Assembly: GCA_947034895.1 (NCBI GenBank)
Contig: OX344762.1
Span: forward strand, 42,946,760-43,010,759
Source: Rhytidiadelphus loreus
Taxonomy: Eukaryota > Streptophyta > Bryopsida > Hypnales > Hylocomiaceae
Length of the DNA: 64,000 nt
Direction: 5' to 3'
The position numbers and the translations under genes were made by a program. Positions 1-11,369 of this stretch are shown here, one piece after another (within the stretch, counting starts at the first letter, position 1; every line of letters begins with the position of its first letter). The notes under the pieces are model-generated. The model saw nothing but the letters and a program-made list of their open reading frames with translations. It was not told the origin of the DNA and did not search any database.

Positions 1-1900
1 CAATACCTCACTGTTGACATCGATCTTCGGCCAAAGCCACGTAGATGAGTCCAGTTACAATTAAGCAGGCCTATTGTTTATTAGCAGCGGCTTTTAGCCA
101 CAATTGTACATGAATTTTTTCTAGGTGTCATCAAAGTTGATGATGGTTCTCCTGGTATCTGCTGAGAGCTCAAAGTCTCCTTGTTGCCATTGTGTCATCT
201 CTGCAATCTGTATGAGGTGTCATGAGAGGAACTAACTTCCCCTAATAAGCATTTGAGCATGGTTCGAATTGTTAACCCCCTTGTGCCTTTTGGGGGTCTT
301 ATTTACAATTAAAAGGAGGTGCTAGATTTTGTAAGAATGCATTTGGACACTATGAATGAAACATGAATTTGCAAAGTGCTAAAAATAGGTGTATCCAAAA
401 TTGATCATAGGCTCTCATGAGTAGAAGTTGTGTATTTTAGGCAAAAACTTGTAGGGGTTGGTTTTGTAAATAGGATGTACAATCAGGTGTAGTTATTTGG
501 TGAATGTGATTCCAGGTGTTCAAGGTTTTTGAATATTGACCAAAATAATTTCTATAATTAATGAAGACAATAATAGGAATTTTGAACTTTAGTTGTTTTT
601 AGCTATAATGATGAGGATTTTTCAATGTGAACTTTCTCTTTATTTTTGAGAGGATTCTAATGTATAAAAATAACTTTAATTTGACTATAGTTTAAATAAG
701 CTATGAGTTTAAATTTTTTTGTTGATATGATGTATACTCCTTCCATCTTGAAATGTTTGTCCATTGTGAATGTCATGTTTTTTTAAAATTGTTTTGAGTA
801 GGTCAAGAAATATACTTCCTTGTGGTTAATTTTATTTAGATTGCAATGAACATATGCAATATTCTTCATTGATTTTGTGATATTAAATTTGGAACCATTC
901 TTAATTATGTTTTTTACAATATGGTCAATGAAATTGGTTCAAAAAAATATCAAAAAAATAGTGAACAATCACTTTGGGATGGAGTAAGTATCAAAGTAGG
1001 TATTAGGCCTCAATTCTTCAACTATAGATAGTAAAATCACTTTTAAACAATCATAATAAATTATTGTAAAAATTCCAACATCATTACTAGAGCATTCATG
1101 TTTATAGAGCATTTTCTTTTCTTTCCTTAGTGATGTATTCCACGATTTATCTAAAAGCTTCCTCAATGAATATTAATCAAATATAATGCACACTTGAAAA
1201 CATTCATCATTCACCTAGTGGATGGTGGAGCATATAGGAATGAAATATATCGTATTAGAACTATTGTAGTAATCAAAGTTCATTTGCTCCACTAAGTTCC
1301 AAAAACACTACATTCTAGGTACCATAAAGACTTGCCCTAATGGGACTATTAAAAACTCCCTCTCAGATTTTGAAAAAATCCCCGCATGGAAGGAAAATTT
1401 CACAATCCATCCAAAATTTAGGATGAAAATTCAAGAATTCTCACAGTGAAGCAATCATCATGTTATGACTGTTTTCAAGGGAATTTCCCTCGAAAGTCAC
1501 ACCACTTACGCGGAGTTCGTATTTTCACGGAATTAGGGTCTGTTGCCGCATTCACACTGCTCTCGCGGTTTTAGGCACTTCTTCCGTCCGGAGCGTCTGT
1601 TATCGTCCTTCTTCTTTCAGTCAATTCAGTTTGCGATTTTGTTCGATATGGATTCCCGCCGAAGGAATTTAATTTTGAGGTGTTGAGGTATAATTGCGGT
1701 GGAGAGCGAAGCAGCGCACAATGTTAGGTTAGGTTAGTTATTTAATTTTCCCCCGGCAAGTCGATCATCGTCCTCTCATCGATCATGGAGCATGTGACAT
1801 GCAATGCAGCCATTATGCCTGTAGCAGTTTATTCGATCTGTTGCGGTGTTGCAATGTTTGAGATTTCTTGATATGATCATGTGTTCTTTTATTTAATTTT
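1..1900. other. intergenic, no gene seen
   Basis: AT-rich DNA with many stops in all frames. The only open frames are short and resemble no family I know. From about 1,500 the composition becomes more GC-rich and CpG-containing, which fits the promoter and leader of the downstream SLC35-type gene. No RNA gene was recognised. Confidence 0.6.
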
Positions 1901-2053
1901 ACGGAGCTTTCGGCTGTCCATTGCTCTGTCTTGGCTACTGGCTGCCGCCATTCACTCAGTGGCTCTTGATTCTTCGAACAACAGTTTTCGATCTGAAAGT
2001 GTACCCGAGATCCGGTTCAATTGCTGACAGACCGGGGACGGACGACTGCCGTT
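1900..2053 (+). other. probable 5' UTR exon of the SLC35-type gene
   Basis: A consensus donor (GTAAGT) begins at 2,054 in GC-richer DNA. The coding start at 2,993 lies ten bases behind a plausible acceptor (TTTCAG at 2,978-2,983). This suggests an untranslated first exon ending at 2,053 and a roughly 0.9-kb leader intron. The left boundary (transcription start) is a guess. Transcript data would settle it. Confidence 0.3.
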
Positions 2054-2992
2054 GTAAGTAAGCTTAGCTTCCGATTTTTTCTTTTCCTTCGTTTTGGCAG
2101 CATTTTCTCTGCTGAAATGGCAGTTTCTGGTAGAAGCTCTTTCTGGCACGCAGAATGTTCTCGTTTTTTCAGAATTTTTCTACTGCATTCTTGATTTTCA
2201 TGCACTGCGTTTTTTCTATCCTGTTTTTAGAATTTCTGTTATTAAGCTTCAAGTGCACGTGCATGTGAATAACATTCAAAAAACGTTCACATTGTTGCTG
2301 AATTGGAAACCGGAGACCGAGAATATTTCGCTTACCCGTAACGTAACTTAGGAGTAAAACGGGGTGATCAACGCGTGCAACTTATAAGTTAGGTTTTAAC
2401 TATGTCACGTCAACATTCTGGAACTCATGACAACTTGTGACGTTCGACATTCCGTTTCAACTTGAATTGTCAGTCAATGATGCGTAAAGTCTTCTTTGTA
2501 TTCAGCAAGGCGAGTCGCTCCTGAGTGCTGCTGGAATACAGGTACAGTTTTCCACCAAAGTATTGCACGAAGGAGATTCTTTCGTAGTGAAGCATACATT
2601 GCACTCTACAAAGATGTCGCCAGGCTAGTCACTCCGACAAGGGTGACATCGAGTAAAGTGAAATTCATCGCCGCTTCCTTGTTCATTTAATTTCTGATGA
2701 GGCTTAGTTGTTATATAATTTCGGCCATGTCCTTCAAGGTGATCGCAAAAAGAAACGAACTGAATCTCCACAAATGCCATCACGAGCAGGTGTAAATCTT
2801 CAAGTTTCGCTTCAATCGACTACTATATTTGATGTAGCAGCAAATAAATTGCAATAGGATACTCATCATGTATCCTTTGGTCATTCCTAATATTTTTATT
2901 CCTTTTTGGAATAAAATGCAAGGTTTCTGCCACAATTGAAGGATAGAAATATGACAATAGGTTTGGCGCAATGTTGAATTTCAGAGAACGAG

Positions 2993-5900
2993 ATGATGTC
3001 GGGCACTTCTCGAGATGGAGGACCGACAGCCTCAACTTCACAGAGTGATAAACTCCCAAGTATCGTCGTCCAAAAATGTATGCGTTGTGACGAGAAGCAG
3101 CAGTCGATTGGGTTCGAAGGAAGGAAGAAGACGTTGAGATGGTTGCTGCAGTCTCCGGAGGCGCCACCGGGAGTGGCAGAAGAGGAGGAGCCTGAGAGTT
3201 CCCGTTCACCTGAGAGCGGGTCAAGCATTCGTAAACCTCTCAACTTACAAACGAATCCCCGAATCTTGAATTTGTTCAATATATTCCTGCACATTCTGGC
3301 ATTTCCATGTCAAAGGGGTACCTATGTCCTCCAATGGCTGATGGGGATGAAGCTGGTAGTTCAATTAAATCATTGAGTCGAGGATTCTTGTAAAGTCTCT
3401 CAGATGCTCGTGCAAGACACTTGTTTATAAATTCTCATATTCTGACCTTCAAGTTGCAGTCAAAGAAAAGAAACGAAAGAGAAGCATCGGTTTTCATTAT
3501 GGATCGCTAAAAGAGGACGCGCGTCCAGGCCCTTTGTGCAAACCATGTTTCGCCAAAGAAACGACTGGCAAGACTGTTTTATACATTGCCTTCTGGTACC
3601 TAGCCTATGCTCTTCTAGAAGCGTAAGTCCACTCTTTCACCTTGCTGATGTTGTAAGAAGTGCTAATACATCACAACGTCCTTGTAGAGCTGATCTGATT
3701 TATTGAGTTACTTATGCCCTATAACTGCCACTCTATCCAAGCGAGCATTGTCCCAGATATTACAGTCGATCTATTTATAATGTTAAGCATTTATTAGTGA
3801 ACATACTCGAAGAAAATTACCAATTTATGGTCAATTTCGTTAAAATGGCGGCATTCCATTAAAATGGCACAAAATGAAACCACTAAAAGAATGAAAACAA
3901 TGGAAAGAATGTCCAAGGGGAGTGGAAATGCGTGAACTAGGAGTGATTTGAATGTGCTAGGCATAGAATTGGCACATGTATGACCCTATTGCAGCACACT
4001 TATTCTCTTTTGTAAAAGATATTCCATTAAAATGGCGTACAGAATACCGCCATTTTAATGAAATTGACCATGTTTACATAAGTTCGACATGACTTACACA
4101 ATAATCATTATCTTATGTCATATTGAGGGATGTGACTCACTTTGTTCACCTAATCGGAATCTAGGTGGTTCATTGTATTGAAGCGAAGTCTGCATTTCTG
4201 CTTGATGGGAAGTACAGATACAAAACCTCAAAATTTGGAGAGAGGCTGACGAACTTTCCAGCACCGAGGTTGCTGCAAGCGTTTTTCTTCCTAACACAAG
4301 CAGCCGTGTCAGCGCTGTTTCGCCTCACTAAGTGGGGGAAAAAAACGTCTCCTATAGCCGGCATCTCATGGAGATCATACATTTTGAGAGGTATATTTTA
4401 ATAACCACCTCACTTCCTCACCATTCTTGAAATCCAAACTGCATTATTTATTTGTGTCTTAAGGAACTAGTGATACAAATGCAGTTCATAAGTTATGTTG
4501 TGGGTGATTCTATTGTTTATGCAGTGGTGCCACCAGGCATTGCTAACGCCATCGATATCAACGTTGCTATACCGCATCCAAGCATCCCTGACAATTGCAA
4601 TAACTTGGTGAGCTTCCAATGATTTTCTGAAATCAGCTTCCGACAATTCTACAGCTACAGCATGCGCTAAGATTAAAATCTGCATTTAGATGGAAGAAAC
4701 ATTTCTGTGATCAACTACAAAGATATTTCGTTGTAATCTTCTAGATTTCTAATAAAATTTATAATTTTATTCGCTTCTTCTAACGAGACCTTGAACCGAG
4801 CTGTAAATATCATGCAATAAATGCACCGTGGAGTGCTCTCATCGTGTGTTTTTTGGATTGCAGAGCAAGTCGGGTGCTCCTTTTCTTGTGCTCCTCATGA
4901 CTTATTCATTTTAGTAAGTTCTCAGTGTTCATACTCAGTCTACTAGTCCTATTCAGAAGATATTCATGCTCTCCAAGATCGTCTTCAGAAACTGCTTTAA
5001 TTATTATCTTAAATGCAGAGGATAATGTTGTGCATGTCGACAGCTTGGAGACCCCAACCTTCAAGTTAACAGCCAGTATTACCTCTTTCACAATAGGCAC
5101 CTTATTGATAGGTCAGTATCAGCACTTGTCTTACCCGATTTTTGATTTCCTTCAGTGCATAGAGAGTTTCTGATAGGAGTGCAATTCGGTCATATTTATG
5201 TACCGGTAGTCAACTCTCACAATCTTGTTTATACTCAAATGAACTCATACTTTAGGTATCTTTAATGTGTACACTTCGACACGAATTCAACTGTTTTCTT
5301 GTTCTTGCCTTAAGTAACTCTTCCACATAAATAATTTGTAGTGCAATCTCTACCTCGACCTTCACAACATTTCACCTGTTTCTCTTAACCGTTTGGATGT
5401 TTGGAATGCAGTGGGTAAGCTACTGGACCAAGAGATTCCACTTTCCAGATTTGCTCTTTACATAGCTGCATCGATAGTAACCTCCTTTCGTTGGACAGGG
5501 ACCCAGATCCTTTTACAGGTCTTATATCTATATAGCATAAGTATTTACTGCTACTGGTTTTCAAAATGTTTTATAATGTGGCACATTACCAGAAGAGAAA
5601 TATATCTTCATTTCGTAAAGTGAATTGCATTCTCAAAAGATTTCAATTGTAAAAGCATACTGATCTCTATGTTACACTTAGTTGGAGACTAAAATTATTT
5701 TTGTGGATTTTGGGCGGCTTTCCATACATTGCTGAATGGGATTATGGTTCTTCAACAGAGAGAAATTTTGCGTAAGTTTGCATCTCTACACTTCGTTCTG
5801 TCCCTTTCACTGACAGACCCGAATGATTTTCCATTTTGGCGCAAATGCAGTACTGCGATCCATTCTCTGTGAGCTCTTCAAAAGTTCTAGGAAAATAATT

Positions 5901-7573
5901 CGGTGAGTCTTGAATTCGGATACTGAAACATGTTTCCTGTTTTGTAGATATGTCAACACCATTTTCTACCATGCGTGTGATGAAACCAGTGGCAGCCATC
6001 ATAACCTTAACCATCTCATACTTTACAGAATCATGGGGTACTCTTGGCGAAGATAGCCTGCTTGACACTAAGCTCAACATATTCTTGACAACTCTTGTTG
6101 CTGCGGGTGGCCTTGCTTTGTATACTATGAAAGTGTGAATTCCATCCCTCCTGAAGCAGAGAATTTTATTAGAATCCCAGAACAGATTTCCTAATGTGGC
6201 ATAATTCCTGGTTCAACCTTAACAAATAGGACGTAGATGATTTTTTGGGATGCTGAGTCTTTAGCTCAGTTTTGCTTGTGATTGTATATACATTGTATTT
6301 TTTCATTATTCCCAAATCTTTGTCAAATTAATTTGGTAATCTCTTTTGTGGTCGTAAGTTTGTCCCCAAACCAGTAGATATGGACTAATAAACTTGAACA
6401 GATCGTGTGAGGTGCAGTCAGTAGCAGAGTTGATGTTGCTAGCGAGGACAAGTGCTTTAACATACATTGTGTTGCTGCTTGTCAAGGATGTCCACCACAT
6501 CCTGGTATGCAACTCTTTTTTATTTATTCTCAGTAGCGGATCTTCCCATCTGTATGCATTCCAGTACGTGAACAACTCGTACTATTCTCTGCGATTGTTC
6601 CCATCTGTATGCAAAGATTCATCGCACCAAATGGTGCTTCAGGACATAATTGAGTCTCCAGGGAAGTTTGGGGATTTTCCCTTTCTCCTCGGTTCTCTTG
6701 ACTCCTTGTGGGACTAAATCATGTGCAGGAAGAGATGGTACATGCAGGTTCGAGTTCTTTCTTCGAGGTTTGTGATCAATAGAATTAAACCGATGACTTC
6801 TATTACATTTGAATGAAAAAGTATGAAACAACTATCACATTGCTTTAGTTACTTTTCTGTATACAATTATATCTGATTAGCACGCTTGAGAAGAAAACAT
6901 TGATGGTTGATGTTCATAACTTTATGGGCACTTGATGTGCCACACAAAGGTGTTGCCTTCGTTTCCCCGGTACAATAGGAATCGTCTGGGTGCCTTCTTG
7001 ATGCTGTGATTTTGAAATTTCTTGGATCTGGAATGTTTTAACTTTTCTCGAAGGAATTTGTTTCTAGAGTTCGTGATATCTATGGCTGACTATATTTACC
7101 TTGGTATAAAAAGTGACTCCGACCATTGTCCCATTGGCATTGCACGTTTGAACGTCATGACATATTAAATTTGTGACCGAGCTTGGTGGGGTGCAGAGGA
7201 GAGGTGGATCTGGAGGATCGCTGACGCAAGAAACAATAGGATTCCACTACGTTGCATTTGGACTCGGGTTCTTCTGTTGGGAGAGGTATTCGTTCATTCT
7301 GCTACTTCTATTTCTAGGATCCAAATGAAAGTGAACTCATTGACCTGGAAGCCTGCTCTGTATGCCGACAATGATGATCGGGGAGTACAACTAAATAGAA
7401 ACCCAAAAAACTCGGTGATCTCTAATCCGTCTATGATCCTGACGCTACCGTTATTGGATGATATAATGCAGGTACCAGCAGTGGAGTGTGAGAGGATTGC
7501 GGAGGTCAGTATTTGGTATAATGGACGAAGTGCAAAAGGAGAACAAATTACACATACAATGATCAGAATTTAG
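2993..7573 (+). CDS. SLC35 / triose-phosphate-translocator-family sugar or nucleotide-sugar transporter (At1g06470 / SLC35C2 type)
   Basis: The proposed model has 12 exons: 2993-3230, 3460-3622, 4218-4390, 4525-4607, 4864-4913, 5044-5111, 5412-5518, 5759-5771 (13 nt), 5948-6132, 6418-6504, 7197-7285 and 7318-7573. All phases agree and give 1,512 nt, 503 aa. The product should be a multi-pass Golgi/ER membrane carrier of the drug/metabolite transporter fold; the substrate is unknown. Family landmarks in order are a polar N-terminus (to about residue 110), a first membrane segment (WYLAYALLEAYK), FPAP before the second segment, SWRSYILRVVPPG, AIDIN, KSGAP, SFRWTGTQILLQ, and TSALTYIVLLLVKDV near the end. 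The C-terminal exon is polar. Exon 4 is odd: after AIDIN the reading frame becomes hydrophilic, while the +1 frame encodes the expected hydrophobic helix (see finding). The exon 10 acceptor is uncertain by 6 nt or more. The gene converges on POP4, with 134 bp between stop codons. Confidence 0.75.
3829..4070. mobile_element. MITE with long terminal inverted repeats, inside intron 2 of the SLC35-type gene
   Basis: The ends are mirror images of about 24 bp: TGGTCAATTTCGTTAAAAT at the left and its near-perfect reverse complement at the right, with one mismatch. The interior (about 190 bp) has no coding capacity and repeats the motif ATTCCATTAAAATGGC near both ends. A related element lies at 24,989-25,175. 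A target-site duplication could not be assigned. The element lies wholly within the intron between exons 2 and 3, so it should not affect the protein. Confidence 0.7.
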
Positions 7574-7707
7574 TGGTCACTTAAAAGCCTAGATCTATTT
7601 GATAATGGGGTTAAGTCGTTAATAATGGGTTAAAGAGTATCTTGGTGATAAGGAAATAGCTAGCTAAAATGAGAATCATATATTTGCTTACAATTTGAGT
7701 CACATAT

Positions 7708-8674
7708 TCACAGTGCAATAGTCGGCTTCAGCTGCCGTTGCTTTCTGGGATGCAATTGCCGAGAAAAGAGGTTATTCCCCAACAAAGTGATTCGCAGGGA
7801 ATCCAGCTGGAACATGAACACAGCTCCGGCCTTCGGAACTACTCTAAACTTGTCTTGCACAGTTATTATCCCAAACGTCTGATCGGTTTCCCTAACCATG
7901 ATGCCTTGTGTCCCTACATAGCTGGTACTCTTCGACTCCACCACAGCCAGGATGGCCCCATGCAAGTCGGCAGTAAGAAGGCGGGGTTGCAGCATGGACT
8001 CACTGCAGTCCTTCACTAGGCTCCGAGCGTAAGTCTCCCACATCTCGTGCATGGGAAGGAACAAAGCATATTTGTGATACTCAGCAGGGAGGTCAAAGGA
8101 GCCTGCTTGACGGTGCTGGCGCATGGAGTAGTGTTTGGCAGACCGCTTGCTCCGAGCTCGGTGTGCTCTCTCCTTCGCTCTCTCGGTCGCCCCGCCATGG
8201 GTCGCCGGGTTGTCCAGCAGGTAAGGTCGGTCCAGCAGCCGATTCTCTATCGTGCCAGCAATATTCCCTGCTGTTTTGGCGTTGCTCGCCAGAAGCTCCT
8301 GCACCACGGCATCGACTCCCACATTCGAGTTTTCTCGGCGTACCTTGAGACCAACATCGAAACCACCGTCATGTCAGCAAATCAAAATCTGTTCTGCTCT
8401 GTGAGAAATTGAAAATATGCATCAAAAAAACAATAAGCTGTTCTTTGTTGCAATTTCAGCAGTTTCATTTGCAGTTGTTTCTCTTCCGATCATTCCATGT
8501 GCTAGGTATCCAGTTTTATTTTCAAATCCCGAGATTTGGCCATGGAAATCTCACTTAATTGAATTGGAAGAAGCGGAAATACTAACTCACAGGTTTAGCA
8601 GGAGCGACCGCAGCTGGGGTGGAATTCGTGTGCTGCCTGAGATACCAACTCCGGATATCGTCATGTCCAGCCAT
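7708..8674 (-). CDS. POP4: RNase P / RNase MRP protein subunit POP4 (Rpp29)
   Basis: Two exons on the minus strand: 8674-8591 (28 codons, starting with an ATG; MAGHDDIRSWYL) and 8343-7708, joined in phase 0 across a GTGAGT donor. The product is 239 aa. The C-terminal half carries the Pop4/Rpp29 domain (residues about 125-225): KYALFLPMHEMWETYARSL, then TADLHGAILAVVESKS, SYVGTQGI and RETDQTFGIITVQDKF, matching eukaryotic Rpp29 closely in order and spacing. Family role: a protein subunit of nuclear RNase P and RNase MRP, acting in tRNA 5' maturation and rRNA processing. The central part is basic (RAKERAHRARSKRSAKHYSMRQHR), as expected for an RNA-binding or nucleolar protein. The acceptor chosen for exon 2 (CTCAAG at 8,344-8,349) is the only one that keeps the frame open; it is weak, so the N-terminus is less certain than the domain. 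Confidence 0.85.
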
Positions 8675-11369
8675 CGTTCCTCTCCAACCCTAAACCGCGG
8701 AATCTAATCGACGTAAGGCAGGTGCCAAGGTTGGCCCCTGTCCGATTTCCTCATGCATCCCGAAATCAGCTTCGTTATTGCACTCCGCTGTGAAACAAAT
8801 CGCATATAATATCCCGGGTCAAATTTGAAAACCCTCAAGTCAAGACATAAATCAGAAATTCAAAAAACTGTGATTGGAAACATTTGACATCAGAGCCACG
8901 TCAAAAGTCCAGGTTGACGACGTCAATCGCCGGCTCGCTCTAATTCAACGCAACAAGCATCGTCAGAGCACCAAACCCTCGAAGAACTGCTCAAAGAGCT
9001 CGACCACTGAATCAAACCCTAAAGCAAAACATAAATCCATCGAAGCAAAATTTACACAAAGTCGTGAGTACACACACTCGACGCACAAAAAACATCCAGC
9101 TTGATAAGGTCCACCTCTAAGTCTACGCAACAAGCATTGTCAGAGCGCACCAAACCCTCAAAGAACTTCTCGACAAGCTCAAACACTGATTAAAACAGGG
9201 CGCTTCTGTGCACAAGATAGACATAGATGCACGAGGGCCTAACCTAGAAAGCGAAGTTCGTAATTGAATTCGTCAAAAAAGAAAAAGAGAAAGAGAGGGA
9301 GAGAGAGGGAACGCAGCTAACCTCAAGTGCCACACCTTCTTCAAAAACGTTTACAGCTAGCAATTGCGATTTTCTGTGCTAAGTATCGCTCTGCTTCAGT
9401 CAATTACCAACCTATACTCATAACTTTTGCTAGAAGAATTTGGAAACGATGTCGCTCAACAATTGTAGTTTTTGTCTCTATAACTGCCACCATCTTTAGC
9501 ATGCCCCCCCACCCCTGCGATTACAGGCATCCTTTCAACATGAAAAATCCGGAATGCGCACATGAATTCTTCTCCATGATCGTGCACAAGAGCGGGCAGC
9601 TAAACTCAAAAACTTTCATAAACCCTAGTGTATTTTTACTTCAGAACGACCTTTTGGCTACCCGGGTATCAGTGCGTATCAGGGTATCAACCGAGGAGTC
9701 GCTGTGAGTTATCGACCTCTTGGCAGGTTGTCTGGAGCTCAGTGCTTCAGAGTATAACTTAGTGGTAAAACGACCATTTAAGCCTACTTAACTGATCATT
9801 GACTGTAATAGATATTTCAAGCAACATGTCATCCGTTCCTAGATAGGGGTTGCATTTAGAACATGATTGCTTTTAGAGCAGACTACCTTACCTTAAATCT
9901 TAAATCCATAAATTTTAGTGTCATAAGGTAAGTTATGCGCATCTATAATCGTCACTATTTACAACTCAGCAAAGTTACCAATAGTAGGCCAATTCAAACC
10001 CAGACATTGACTAGTGGTATTGGACAAACCCCTTTGTCTACCACTTTGTCAACCTTGGTGTACAGGGAAACTACCATGTCATCATTGATTTTGTCTATTC
10101 AGTGAATGGTTTCACACTTGGAACTAGACGTCCAGTGACATTGTTCTTTAGCATGTCTATAACAAAATTTTATAACTATCACATATCAAGTGAAATTGAA
10201 TTGTAACAACACACTATTTTTTTACATAAACATCAATGTAGATTATATACATATTATTTTTAACTTCTTTCTTTCTTCATTGATGTGAGAAGTGACTCTA
10301 GAAATACTCTGTAAAAATGATGTAATAATAATCTAAATATACTCTAACAATATTATAAATATACTCTAAAAATATCCAAAGAATACTTGAAAAATATGCA
10401 AAAAAATTGGAATACTCTAAAAAATTTGTAAAAGATTTTGAATTTCTTTTATAAAACACTAAAAAAATTAGAACATTTCATTCATTCACATATTATTGTC
10501 AATTTCCACCCAATTGAATAGCTTAGAATTTCATCTTCAACCGTGTTTATCCCTTCCATATTAAAATTTGTGAATGCTTTCGCATTGCACAACATTGACA
10601 CTACTTTTTTACATAGACATTAATCTAAATTACATATATATTATTTTAAACCTTCTCTTTTGGTCATTGCTACAAGACATTAATCTATATGCAATATTTC
10701 TTTTTCCTAGATAATTTATGCTTGGACTATCTTGAATTTTGTAATTATTGCCCATTCACACCTTGATGTCCAACAGTACCAAGAACGTGACTAGGGGACA
10801 CACAATTTAGGAGATTTCATTATAATAAACTAAAAAACAAATACAAAACCTAATTTAAAGTGTAAATGTCCCTCCAATTTGAATGCCCTAGTGAACGAAC
10901 CCCTATAATTGACCAATGAAATTGATTTTTCATCTTATCCACTACCACAAAACGTCCTAGTCTAAATTGGGCTTGTACTTTAGTATAACTTAGTGGTACT
11001 CTAAACCATGCCACATTTAACTACTTCTGAACATTCAAGTGAATTCTGGACAATGCACCTCAAGGTCTCTAGATGATTATCTCTCAATGTTTGCATATAT
11101 CTCTTGATATTTGTATAGATCTTCAAATGTTTTGTATAGATCTCTTGATGCATCTGGAGATCTCCAAATGATTATCTCCAGAAGATTATCTCTTGATGTT
11201 AATTTTGGACTTTCAAAAGTCCAGAAGTAGTTAAATGTAGCATAACCCTAAACCCATCAACTTTAGTGCAATAAGGCATCTACATCTATAATTGTTACTA
11301 TTTACAATGCACTTTAGCATGTAGTATTTAGACATGTTATGAATTTCAAAGATTTATTGACTTTCTTTT
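8675..11369. other. intergenic, no gene seen; decayed repeats
   Basis: The first 600 bp upstream of POP4 are CpG-containing and probably include its promoter. A short direct repeat (about 8,950-9,020 and 9,126-9,196, motif ACCAAACCCTC.AAGAACT) and a purine-rich AG tract (9,276-9,311) follow. From 9.7 kb the DNA is AT-rich with diverged direct repeats, for example 9,908-9,970 versus 11,256-11,310, and about 10,205-10,290 versus 10,598-10,680. The open frames at 8,874-9,104 and 9,327-9,707 resemble no known family, and I do not call them genes. Confidence 0.5.
11008..11243. mobile_element. MITE-like element with inverted ends
   Basis: The left end reads ATGCCACATTTAACTACTTC and the right end is its reverse complement with one or two mismatches over about 24 bp. 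The interior consists of degenerate short repeats of the type AGAT(C)TCTTGATG. It is non-coding. A 4-bp flanking repeat AACC is possible but weak. Confidence 0.55.
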
